NCBI GenBank assembly: GCA_001780825.1 | Contig: MFIX01000122.1 | Coordinates: forward strand, 1 to 17,744 | Direction of reading: 5' to 3' | DNA from: Candidatus Glassbacteria bacterium RIFCSPLOWO2_12_FULL_58_11 | GTDB lineage: Bacteria; Gemmatimonadota; Glassbacteria; GWA2-58-10 | Length of the DNA: 17,744 bases | Shown: positions 6,969 to 14,515 of the stretch, one piece after another | How the letters are laid out: each line of letters opens with the position of its first letter | Position numbering within the stretch: position 1 is the first letter of the stretch | The notes under the pieces: model-generated | What the model was told of the DNA's origin: nothing | The model's input: only the letters and a program-made list of their open reading frames with translations | Database searches by the model: none | Made by a program: the position numbers and the translations under genes

Positions 6969-8552
6969 CTAACTGACCACTTTCCGCCAACCCAGCCACT
7001 TCCACATATACGGCTTGATTTTTTCCTTCTCGGGAGCAGCGAAGAGCAGGCTGGCGAGGTAACCTACGACAATAGTGACCGTGGCTCCCGCGGGCAAGTA
7101 CCAGATAAAAGATATGCTCTCTCCACATAAACCCTCTCCCACGCCGGAGGAAAGAGAGAAGACCAGCCGGCCATCCAGGATATGTATCAGGTTGTACCTG
7201 ATCAGCAGGATCGTCAGCTGGCCCAATGCCGCGCCGATCAGAACCCCCCAGCCAGTGGCGCGGCTGGACAGCACCCCCAGCAGGAATACTCCCAGCAACT
7301 GCCCGAGGAAGACAGACAGTACAGTGTTAACAGTTTCAAGGAGGCTCTGCACATCCATCATGGCGAAGGCGAAGGAGGTGACCACCAGCCCCCATAATAC
7401 GATCATCAATTTAGCGACCAGGAGTTCCCTCACTGGATCCACGCCTTTATGCAGCCAGCGCTTGTAGATATCGGTAACCGTCACCGCCGAGAGCGTATTG
7501 AGCACCGAATCGATGCTCGACATGGCAGCCGCGAGCAAGCCACCGAGCAGCAGCCCGCGAAGTCCGGCCGGGACCAGGCTGACTATGAAATAGGGATAGA
7601 TTGATTTTATATCGTTATCCGCTATCAGATGAGTGACGTGAGGGTCTGGATGTTTGAGATAGTATACAAATAGCCCGATACCCAGGAAATAAAGAAGAGC
7701 CTGTATCGGTGGAGAGACAAAGGCGGAGAAAAGAAGGGCGCCCTTGCTATGCGCGGTCGATTTCCCGGAGAGGTAGCGCTGCACATTTAGCTGATCGGTG
7801 CCCTTGTGCGAGAGGAATAGAGTCATGCCGAAAAACATCAAACCCCAGAAAGTATATCTTTGGCTGAATGAAAATTCAGCTGGATTCACCAGCCTGAATT
7901 TATTGTGCGCCAGACCCAGGTCGATCAGTTCCCCGAGACCTCCTTCCAGCTTGTTGACGATAAGCCAGAGCGAGAAAAGCACCCCGCTGAACAACACGCA
8001 AAACTGCATGACATCGGTCCAGATCACCGCCCGCATTCCGCCCAACAGGGTATAAATTATCGAGACAGTTCCAACGAGCAGGAGCACGATCACGATATCG
8101 ATTCCGGTGACCACACTGAGAGCCAGGGCCAGCGAGAACAGCACGATACCCGCATACAGTCCCCGGGCCAGCAGGTAGATAACCGAGCATAGCAGACGCA
8201 GGGCGCCATTGAAGCGCAGCTCCAGATACTCGAAGGCTGTGGTAATACTCAGCCTGGAGTACAAATCGATAAATATTACGATAGTGACAGCAGCGGCCAG
8301 GGGTATGACCAGGTTATATGAGAGGAACTGCAGGTCGTATTGAAAGGTTTCGGCGGGATTCATCAGCAGGGAAATCGAGCTGAACTGCGTTACGTACATG
8401 GAGATTCCCAGGGGGAGCCAGGGGATCGACTTGCTCGCCAGAAAATATTCATTCGTCGAAGTCTGCCGGCGGGTGAAATAAAGGCCGATCAGGATTACAG
8501 TTATGAAATATGTAACCAGGACCGCATAGTCCAAGGCGCCGATTGAATGCAA
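6969..8552 (-). CDS. Sodium:solute symporter, SSS family
   Basis: The 527-residue membrane protein has about 13 hydrophobic segments. Family features seen are an N-terminal FTRRQTSTNEYFLASKSIPW stretch, YTLLGGMRAVIWTDVMQ, GTDQLNVQRYLS, and AAAMSSIDSVLNTLSAVTVTDIY, which carries the Ser residues of the Na2 site. SSS members use the sodium gradient to import sugars, sialic acids, carboxylates, proline or vitamins, and the family signature does not fix the substrate. The start is TTG, chosen because AAGGAG lies 7 nt upstream. It is 153 nt after the NhaC gene and 66 nt before the aldolase. Proline, a sugar or a sugar acid would each fit a neighbour. Confidence 0.92.
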   Translation of the reverse strand: MHSIGALDYAVLVTYFITVILIGLYFTRRQTSTNEYFLASKSIPWLPLGISMYVTQFSSISLLMNPAETFQYDLQFLSYNLVIPLAAAVTIVIFIDLYSRLSITTAFEYLELRFNGALRLLCSVIYLLARGLYAGIVLFSLALALSVVTGIDIVIVLLLVGTVSIIYTLLGGMRAVIWTDVMQFCVLFSGVLFSLWLIVNKLEGGLGELIDLGLAHNKFRLVNPAEFSFSQRYTFWGLMFFGMTLFLSHKGTDQLNVQRYLSGKSTAHSKGALLFSAFVSPPIQALLYFLGIGLFVYYLKHPDPHVTHLIADNDIKSIYPYFIVSLVPAGLRGLLLGGLLAAAMSSIDSVLNTLSAVTVTDIYKRWLHKGVDPVRELLVAKLMIVLWGLVVTSFAFAMMDVQSLLETVNTVLSVFLGQLLGVFLLGVLSSRATGWGVLIGAALGQLTILLIRYNLIHILDGRLVFSLSSGVGEGLCGESISFIWYLPAGATVTIVVGYLASLLFAAPEKEKIKPYMWKWLGWRKVVS

Positions 8553-8559
8553 TGGCCTG

Positions 8560-8565
8560 CTCCTT
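8560..8565 (-). promoter_or_regulatory. Ribosome binding site fixing a TTG start
   Basis: AAGGAG on the minus strand lies 7 nt before the TTG at 8552. No ATG or GTG gives an in-frame start with comparable spacing, so this site decides the start of the SSS symporter. Confidence 0.75.
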
Positions 8566-8648
8566 TTGGAAAGAATTCTGTTTGATGCGGAGCGTTGAAG
8601 AAAACTTCAAAACCCCGTGCTAAATTTATGGCTTTGCAGGCTTTCCGC

Positions 8649-8668
8649 GGGCGCGGCCTTCCGCGCCC
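8649..8668. repeat. GC-rich perfect hairpin in the nhaC-symporter gap
   Basis: GGGCGCGG (8649-8656) pairs perfectly with CCGCGCCC (8661-8668) over a CCTT loop. Direct copies of GCTTTCCGC lie on both sides. There is no T-run on either side, so it is not a standard terminator. It may be an RNA-processing or stability hairpin between two co-transcribed genes, or a repetitive extragenic palindrome. Confidence 0.6.
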
Positions 8669-8705
8669 CGGCAAAATTATAAAAACTTGCTTTCCGCACT
8701 CCATG

Positions 8706-10100
8706 CTAGCCTTTTCTGTGCCCGAAACCCGTAGCCACCGCAATAAGCATCAGAGGGAATAAGATTATCCCGTAAAAAATGAACGGAGCTTCCTGCGCCC
8801 AGGGAACTACCACCACGAAGTCGTAGCGTTCCAGCAACGAGCGCTGGACCGCTGCCGCGGCGACGAGACTGGACTCATACGGTAACAGAGCCGGAAAAGA
8901 ACAGGAAATCGTATCCAGGAGATTGGCGCTGCGATAAGGATGAATATTGTGGCGTTTACGAAGCTGGTTGGCCAGCGGCCCTACGGTTATCATGGCGATG
9001 GTATTTATCGGTACGAAAATGTTTGTCAGTGAGATTAGCCCCACGATTGCTGCCTCTGCTCCACGAACCGTCCGGGCCACGGTTTTATTCAGTTTATTAA
9101 TCAGCCAGTCGAGAAACCCACCCGCCTCCATAAGTCCGTTGGCCGTGACCAGCAGCAGGGCGAGAATGGCTATCGGCAGCATCGACAGCACGCCATCCAG
9201 CGCGCTTCCGGCCACCGAGCCATCGGCGGTTATCTGGAACACTTTTTCGAGCGGAAAGACACCGGTAACCTGGCCGATCACCACGGCTGTGACAATCCCG
9301 ATATTGAGCGCGGTGAGAAAGTGAAAGCTGTTTACCGCCAGGATAAAAACCACGATGCCGGGGATCAGCATCGGCAGGGCGCTTGGATCGGCGGTTTCCT
9401 CCAGCAGGCGGGCCGCTTCCTTCGGATCGATACTGGATTGGCCGTCCCCGAAAAGATAGAATAAAACGCAGGAAATCGACGCGGCAATCAGGCAGTATTT
9501 CAGCCGGGAGCGTACCACCCCGCCCACGTCGGTTTCCTGAGTCGCCGCTGAAACGATAGTGGTGTCCGATACAGGCGCCAGGTTGTCGCCGAAAGCCCCG
9601 CCGCTGAGAATCGCCCCGGTCAGGGCGGCTGGGTCGCCGCCAAGCACGATACCGGCCGGGTACATCACCGTGATGAACCCTACTACCGTTCCAAAACCTG
9701 TTCCTGTAGAAACTGCGAACAGGCATGAAGCGATAAAGACCACCATGGTGAAAGTCCTGCCGGTCAAATTTAATTTCCAGCCGACCCAGACTATCGCTTC
9801 GACCAGGCCCGAATCCGCAAGTATCCCCGAAAAGGCGCCGGCCCAGAGCCAACAGACTATTGCCACCGTGCAAATGCGGTTGGCCATCAGCGAAAATACC
9901 TGCTCGCTGTATTCCGCCGGTTTGAGGGCGAACAGCATACCCACTGAAATGCCAAGCATCACCGCGATGATCATGCCTTCGACTTGAGCCGCTCCTTTGA
10001 ACACGAGGACAATCGTGATAGCGAGAAATACCAGCAGCGGTATCACGCTCGCAAAGGCGCCTCCATGAAACATAAGCGTTTTATTATTATTGCTTGCCAT
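8706..10100 (-). CDS. NhaC-family Na+/H+ (or amino acid/cation) antiporter
   Basis: The membrane protein has about 11-12 hydrophobic segments and the NhaC signature GGAFGDNLAPVSDTTIVSAA (167-186 from the chosen start), followed by the amphipathic GGVVRSRLKY loop. NhaC relatives exchange Na+ for H+, or couple Na+ and H+ to organic acids or amino acids. An upstream in-frame ATG at 10193 is open but lacks a ribosome site and would add a charged 31-residue leader. The second of two adjacent ATGs, at 10100, has GAGG 5 nt upstream, giving 464 residues. It follows the racemase gene by 174 nt. Its position between ornithine-metabolising genes and a sodium symporter suggests either maintenance of the sodium gradient or amino-acid exchange; the sequence does not decide. 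Confidence 0.9.
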   Translation of the reverse strand: MASNNNKTLMFHGGAFASVIPLLVFLAITIVLVFKGAAQVEGMIIAVMLGISVGMLFALKPAEYSEQVFSLMANRICTVAIVCWLWAGAFSGILADSGLVEAIVWVGWKLNLTGRTFTMVVFIASCLFAVSTGTGFGTVVGFITVMYPAGIVLGGDPAALTGAILSGGAFGDNLAPVSDTTIVSAATQETDVGGVVRSRLKYCLIAASISCVLFYLFGDGQSSIDPKEAARLLEETADPSALPMLIPGIVVFILAVNSFHFLTALNIGIVTAVVIGQVTGVFPLEKVFQITADGSVAGSALDGVLSMLPIAILALLLVTANGLMEAGGFLDWLINKLNKTVARTVRGAEAAIVGLISLTNIFVPINTIAMITVGPLANQLRKRHNIHPYRSANLLDTISCSFPALLPYESSLVAAAAVQRSLLERYDFVVVVPWAQEAPFIFYGIILFPLMLIAVATGFGHRKG

Positions 10101-10274
10101 CATTTCCTCTTGATTGAGGTTTCTGCGCACCCCTCCAGCGAGGCGATTTCTCAAGCCGACCCTTTGTGTCTTGGACCCCATTGTGCGTTCCACCTTGAGA
10201 GTGAAATTCAGATGTTGTCTTTTCGGAAAGGAATCAAATTTCTTTTTTTCTTTTTACGCATACATTCCATCAGT

Positions 10275-11369
10275 TTAGCCGGAGATTTTCGGCCGGCAAT
10301 TCTCCCCGGAGAAATCAGTTTCCACGAAAGGAGAAATGAGCGCCCGGGTCATTGATTCATAGGTGGTTTTGAAAGTGAGCCGGGAATTCACTTTTATCTT
10401 TTCCGGGCAATCCGTGACATCAACCACCGTATATTCGCTATTGCCGGTGATGAACTGAACGCCCGGAAGAATTGGAGTCAGTCCGCTGTACCCGGTATCG
10501 ACGAGTCCGAAATCGAGGATCGCTCTCCGGCGTCTTCCCGCCGGGCCCAGGGATGGCACGCATCCGAAAGCATCCGTACCCCTCTCCCCACTTGGCGGCG
10601 AAACCTTTTCTTTTACCTCGAGCACCTCGGCGCTGAACAGGAAAACATCATCGTGGAGGCCCTCGATCCGGACGTCGTATCCCGGGCAATGGCCGCAGAG
10701 AATTCCTTCTCCGAGGCGAAGCTGGTTTATCCTGGCTGGAAGAGCCTTCTCCCTGACCCAGGGGTAGACCACTGTCCCGCCAATCGATATTTTCGGCACC
10801 GCTAGGCCCGGATGCCGTTCTATCTCCGCGGCCAGTTGCTCGAGTATCCGCAGGTTGTCTTCATCCGGCAGAGTTCCGCTGCCGCAGCCGAGGTTCGCGG
10901 CGAGCCCGGCCAACCCGAACCGGCTGTCGAAAAGGTGACCGATATCGTCCAACATTGGCAACACCGCCTCAGGCGGCACTCCTTCTCGCAGGTCTCCGAT
11001 ATCCACCATCAGGTATATTCCATGCTCAAATCCACAGTCGGCTGCTGCGGCCGCGAGAGCCCGTATGGTTTCGCTCTCCGAGTTGAAGCTGGCGGAAAAA
11101 TGAGCCACGACAGCCTTGGCCTGTCCCGGGGAAGGCAGGCCAATCAGCAGGGGCCGGCTTCGCAGCATCTTTTTCAACCCGATTACCGGTTGGACCCTGG
11201 AGAAGGCGATTACTCCCACTCCGCTCTCCTGGAAGCGCTCCAGCAGCCAGGGCAGAGAATGCCCGCATTTCAGCACTCCCGCCAGCTCGAGCCCCTTGCC
11301 TGCGCAAAACCCACGGAGAGCTGTCAGGTTGTAGTCCAGCTTGTCAAGATTGACTGTAAGCTTTGGCAT
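10275..11369 (-). CDS. orr: Alanine/ornithine racemase-family PLP enzyme
   Basis: The 364-residue protein has the alanine-racemase N-terminal PLP barrel. The Schiff-base lysine is predicted at Lys34 in AGVLKCGHS. It also shows SFNSESETIRALA, YLMVDIGDLREGV, GLAANLGCGSGTLPDEDN, PKISIGGTVV, INQLRLGEGILCG and a C-terminal GTDAFG...RRAILDFGLVDT region. This pattern is that of the alanine/ornithine racemase group, whose characterised clostridial members interconvert L- and D-ornithine, rather than of Alr or YggS. The ATG has GGGAA about 8 nt upstream. It lies 86 nt after an ornithine-cyclodeaminase-type gene, which strongly favours ornithine as substrate. Lysine or another basic amino acid remains possible. 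The protein is cytoplasmic, with no signal peptide. Confidence 0.85.
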   Translation of the reverse strand: MPKLTVNLDKLDYNLTALRGFCAGKGLELAGVLKCGHSLPWLLERFQESGVGVIAFSRVQPVIGLKKMLRSRPLLIGLPSPGQAKAVVAHFSASFNSESETIRALAAAAADCGFEHGIYLMVDIGDLREGVPPEAVLPMLDDIGHLFDSRFGLAGLAANLGCGSGTLPDEDNLRILEQLAAEIERHPGLAVPKISIGGTVVYPWVREKALPARINQLRLGEGILCGHCPGYDVRIEGLHDDVFLFSAEVLEVKEKVSPPSGERGTDAFGCVPSLGPAGRRRRAILDFGLVDTGYSGLTPILPGVQFITGNSEYTVVDVTDCPEKIKVNSRLTFKTTYESMTRALISPFVETDFSGENCRPKISG

Positions 11370-11455
11370 GCTGACTTCCCGTCGGCGAACGCCGATTACC
11401 CAAGGTTTAAAGCATTCCCGGGATTCTATGGACTGCTGTTAAGCCAATGACCGCT

Positions 11456-12574
11456 TTACATCAAGGCCGGCGCCATTTCCCCGGGATTGTTCAACAATCC
11501 TTTCCGCAGAATGAACAGGAAATCTTGCACGTTGGTGGCAATAGTCGCCACCTCCAGACTGCCTCTGTCTTTCAGCTTGTTCAGGACAAACTCCGACATA
11601 TCCACTGCATAGAAAAACACCGGCCTGACCTTGCCGCCGGCCACCTGGTAGGAAGGAGTCATGTTTCCCGTGGCGATAGTGTGCAGTTGTGTCGCCAGGG
11701 CGATCACCGTAGTTGCCCGGCCGGCGTGCAGTCTCATTTCGTCCTGTGCCCGCGAGATGTCCGTAATCACATCCGGCAGGGGACCATCGTCACGAATCGA
11801 GGAGGCCAATACCAGGCGCACCGATTTTTTCAGGCAGGTATAGACTATTCCGTCTTTCACTATCCCGCTTTTGAGAAGCGCTTCGATAGAACCGGCCCGC
11901 CTGGCGTAATTCAACACGTCGAGGTGGTGGTAGTGGCCGTGCTGGTCCGTAATTTTACTGTAAATCTCCTGACCCAGGGCGGTCCGGAAAATCGCCGCTT
12001 CTAGGTCGTGAGTGGCGAGGGCATTACCGGCCAGCACGGCGTGGACATAGCCCTCTTCGATCAGGCCGGTCATCGCTTCCCGGGCATCCCGGTCGAAACA
12101 GACTGCAGGCCCCAGGACCCAGACGATATAGCCGTTGTCCTTCTCGTATCTGAGAATATCGTAAAGCCGGTCGTAATCCCACGCTTTGGAGGTTTCCCTG
12201 GAATCGGAGGTTCTGAACGCGAACTTTTCCTTCGGCCCGTTGTTCCTTTTGAAACCGTTTTCGTGAACGTAAATACCCTCGGTTCCGTCCTCGCTCCTGC
12301 CGATCACCACCCGGTCGCCTTTCCTCAGCCTCCTGAACTCCCTTATTTCCACGACTCGCCCCTCGCCGATAACGGCAACGCAATCCATCCGGCTATTCTG
12401 GGCCAGCACCCAGCAGCCGTCGATCTTGAAGTATTCAGGGTAGATCGAAGTGGCGTGATAGTTATCCGGCGCCACGCAGTCAATTTCCACCGGTGCGGTT
12501 TTCGCCTCCGGAGCGCTATTGAAAGGCGGTTTATCAAATTCGGGAGTGAGGTAATCGGGCAACTGAAAAGCCAT
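11456..12574 (-). CDS. LOR/SDH-domain ornithine cyclodeaminase (archaeal Ocd/AgrE C-terminal type)
   Basis: The protein matches the LOR/SDH bifunctional-enzyme conserved family (TIGR00300), which includes methanogen ornithine cyclodeaminase and the C-terminal part of cyanobacterial AgrE/ArgZ. It is unrelated to the mu-crystallin-type Ocd. From the chosen start, visible motifs are VWVLGPAVCFD (151-161), a Rossmann-like LAGNALATHDLEAAIF (181-196), HGHYHHLDVLNYARRAGSI (212-230), SSIRDDGPLPDVITD (258-272) and ATQLHTIATGNMTPSY (294-309). The enzyme would use bound NAD to turn L-ornithine into L-proline plus ammonia. The GTG at 12601 lacks a ribosome site; the ATG at 12574 has AGAGGA (12581-12586) 6 nt upstream, giving 372 residues. 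It lacks the N-terminal arginine dihydrolase domain of AgrE. It is followed by the racemase gene after 86 nt. Confidence 0.87.
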   Translation of the reverse strand: MAFQLPDYLTPEFDKPPFNSAPEAKTAPVEIDCVAPDNYHATSIYPEYFKIDGCWVLAQNSRMDCVAVIGEGRVVEIREFRRLRKGDRVVIGRSEDGTEGIYVHENGFKRNNGPKEKFAFRTSDSRETSKAWDYDRLYDILRYEKDNGYIVWVLGPAVCFDRDAREAMTGLIEEGYVHAVLAGNALATHDLEAAIFRTALGQEIYSKITDQHGHYHHLDVLNYARRAGSIEALLKSGIVKDGIVYTCLKKSVRLVLASSIRDDGPLPDVITDISRAQDEMRLHAGRATTVIALATQLHTIATGNMTPSYQVAGGKVRPVFFYAVDMSEFVLNKLKDRGSLEVATIATNVQDFLFILRKGLLNNPGEMAPALM

Positions 12575-12671
12575 AGCTATTCCTCTCTGATTCGAATCCA
12601 CGGAGAAAGATTCAGGGCGCTGTTTTTCGCGCGGGCCGTTCCCTTTCGCGCCGGAGGAGCATCAATCAAAG

Positions 12672-14453
12672 CTACTTGTCTTCCCAAAGGGTCTCTTCAT
12701 CTACTCCGGCAGGCCGCGGCCCATAGTGCGGCAAAGCCTGCCCCAGCTCGTAAGCGCCAAGGTCCGGAGCCTTGCCGGCGAATTTGTCGTTGACTCCGGG
12801 AATGACCACGCCGGCATCCACAGCCGCGGAGCCGGTTTTCAGCCTGAGGTCCGGCACCTCGCGCTCCGGCACCGGAGGATCTGGAAAAGGCGGCCGGGAG
12901 GCGAATACATCCATGGTCACTCCTATCGCATGCCTTTCCCAGATGGACTTTCGCAGCTGCTCCAGGCTGATTAATTTCTGCCCTCCGATCAGGGCCCCGA
13001 ACGGGGTGCCGCAAACTCCCAGACCATCGTAATCCAGGTCGCAAGTCGAGTCAGCGGCGGGGAAGAACAGTGCCAGGCCCGTGCCGGTATCATACTTGCC
13101 GATAGGCCCTCCGCCGCTCCCGCCGAGGGCCAGGTTGTTCCTGGAGTAGACGTACTGCGGGTTGTGCACCACCCGGTAGCCATCCCCCACCTTGAGCACC
13201 GTGTTATGCAGCAACACATCGCCGCGGCTGCCGCGGGAAAGCTTGAACGGCGAATGGGTCAGGTTGTACATGACGTTGCGGATAAAATAGGTCGGCCCGC
13301 CCAGGCCGGGCTGAGAGGAGAGGCCCATCGTGCAATTAGTGATCCGGTTGCGCATAATCCGGCAGTTGTCCATGCAGAAATCGGCTTCGATCCCGTCATC
13401 CGCGCCCACGTAGATGTCATTGTTGTAAATGTCGATGCATTTCTGTTCAAAGACATCCGCGCCCTCCATGGTTGAGATGCAGTCGCGGAAGCCTTTCACC
13501 CGGTTGTAGCAGATCACGTTGCCCGGCCCGGTGATCTGGATCCCCTCACCCTGGTTCGCCCCACCGCCGGTGACCATCTGGGAGCCCATTCCCATTTTTG
13601 TCCAGGGTATGCTGTAGGTCACTAGATTGTCGGCGATATAGCAGTTTCGTGCGCCCGGCGCGCTACTGGCCACGATTCCGAACTTGGCATTGACCGTGCA
13701 GTAGCGCACCGCCACTTCCTCGGCGTGAAGGAGATCCACCGTGCCGTTGACCGTCAGCCCCTCGAGTATGACATGCTGGCGCCGCAGGAGCGAAATCGAG
13801 TCGAAGGTGCTGTTTATCACCTCGTGGGAGCGGTCGGAGCGGAAAACGACCGGCTTGCCGGGCTCTCCACTGCAGGGAACTGTAAAATCCCCGTAATATC
13901 CGGGAGCCAATAGCAGGATATCTCCAGGCTGGGCATTAATCGCCTCGACCTGGATGTTGTCGGGATTGACCTTTATGATCCGGCCATCCGGCCAGGCTCG
14001 CGGAACCGGTCTGGTGCCGGCCTGGAGCGTGGTGTCCGCCGCGCCGCCATCCGGGTCATGGAGCCGGAGGCGGATCTCGTACTCCGTGCCCGGCCGGAGG
14101 TCGAAAATGCTGCCGGAATGTTTGTTCCGCCACAGGAAGTTATGACGGACGCCCTGGTTCTCGCCGGCCGGAATCCTCCGCAAGGGCATCCCTTGAAGCC
14201 ACCGGCTTTCTCCGGTCCGGCGGTAGGAAACCTCGACCCGGCCGTTAAGATTATCATCCCCCTCGATAACCCACTCCACTGCCAGGTTTGTCAGAGTCGG
14301 GTATGGTGTGCTGACCTGGCGCGGGACGGTCGCGTTCATCGCCAGACCGGCATTTGCCGTAATCAACAGGCTAAATAAAACGGCTCGCATAAGATGGTTC
14401 CTTACCGTCCGGCCCTGGCCGTAATTTCTTTTCGACAGACCTTCTTTTACCAT
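12672..14453 (-). CDS. Secreted right-handed parallel beta-helix protein, copy 2
   Basis: The 593-residue product has an N-terminal signal (LMRAVLFSLLITANAGLA) after a basic leader. An FN3-like domain follows (NLAVEWVIEGDDNLNG to PGTEYEIRLRLHDPDGG), then a long parallel beta-helix with PbH1-type repeats (CIDIYNNDIYVGADDGIEAD, NCRIMRNRITNC, GPTYFIRNVMYN). The C-terminal cap is AAVDAGVVIPGVNDKFAG-APDLGAYELG. Such folds occur in polysaccharide lyases, epimerases and glycoside hydrolases; no lyase-specific catalytic triad can be assigned by eye. An ATG at 14453 with GGAG 6 nt upstream is preferred to an earlier in-frame start at 14537 that would overlap the previous gene. It is a tandem paralogue of 14516-16342, and similarity continues just past the stop codon. 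It may bind or cleave extracellular glycans. Confidence 0.88.
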   Translation of the reverse strand: MVKEGLSKRNYGQGRTVRNHLMRAVLFSLLITANAGLAMNATVPRQVSTPYPTLTNLAVEWVIEGDDNLNGRVEVSYRRTGESRWLQGMPLRRIPAGENQGVRHNFLWRNKHSGSIFDLRPGTEYEIRLRLHDPDGGAADTTLQAGTRPVPRAWPDGRIIKVNPDNIQVEAINAQPGDILLLAPGYYGDFTVPCSGEPGKPVVFRSDRSHEVINSTFDSISLLRRQHVILEGLTVNGTVDLLHAEEVAVRYCTVNAKFGIVASSAPGARNCYIADNLVTYSIPWTKMGMGSQMVTGGGANQGEGIQITGPGNVICYNRVKGFRDCISTMEGADVFEQKCIDIYNNDIYVGADDGIEADFCMDNCRIMRNRITNCTMGLSSQPGLGGPTYFIRNVMYNLTHSPFKLSRGSRGDVLLHNTVLKVGDGYRVVHNPQYVYSRNNLALGGSGGGPIGKYDTGTGLALFFPAADSTCDLDYDGLGVCGTPFGALIGGQKLISLEQLRKSIWERHAIGVTMDVFASRPPFPDPPVPEREVPDLRLKTGSAAVDAGVVIPGVNDKFAGKAPDLGAYELGQALPHYGPRPAGVDEETLWEDK

Positions 14454-14515
14454 TGTGGTCTCCAAGAGTAAAAACCACTTATCGGCAAGCGCGGTTTCAG
14501 GCGGAAGAGCATCGA

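Noticed and set aside
9097..9873. Minus-strand 258-codon frame inside the NhaC gene
   Set aside because: It is an out-of-frame shadow on the same strand, rich in R, G and P, whereas the overlapping frame has membrane segments and the NhaC signature.
12008..12793. + strand 261-codon frame opposite the cyclodeaminase
   Set aside because: It is antisense to a clearly recognised enzyme and crosses the gap into the next gene; no family motifs.
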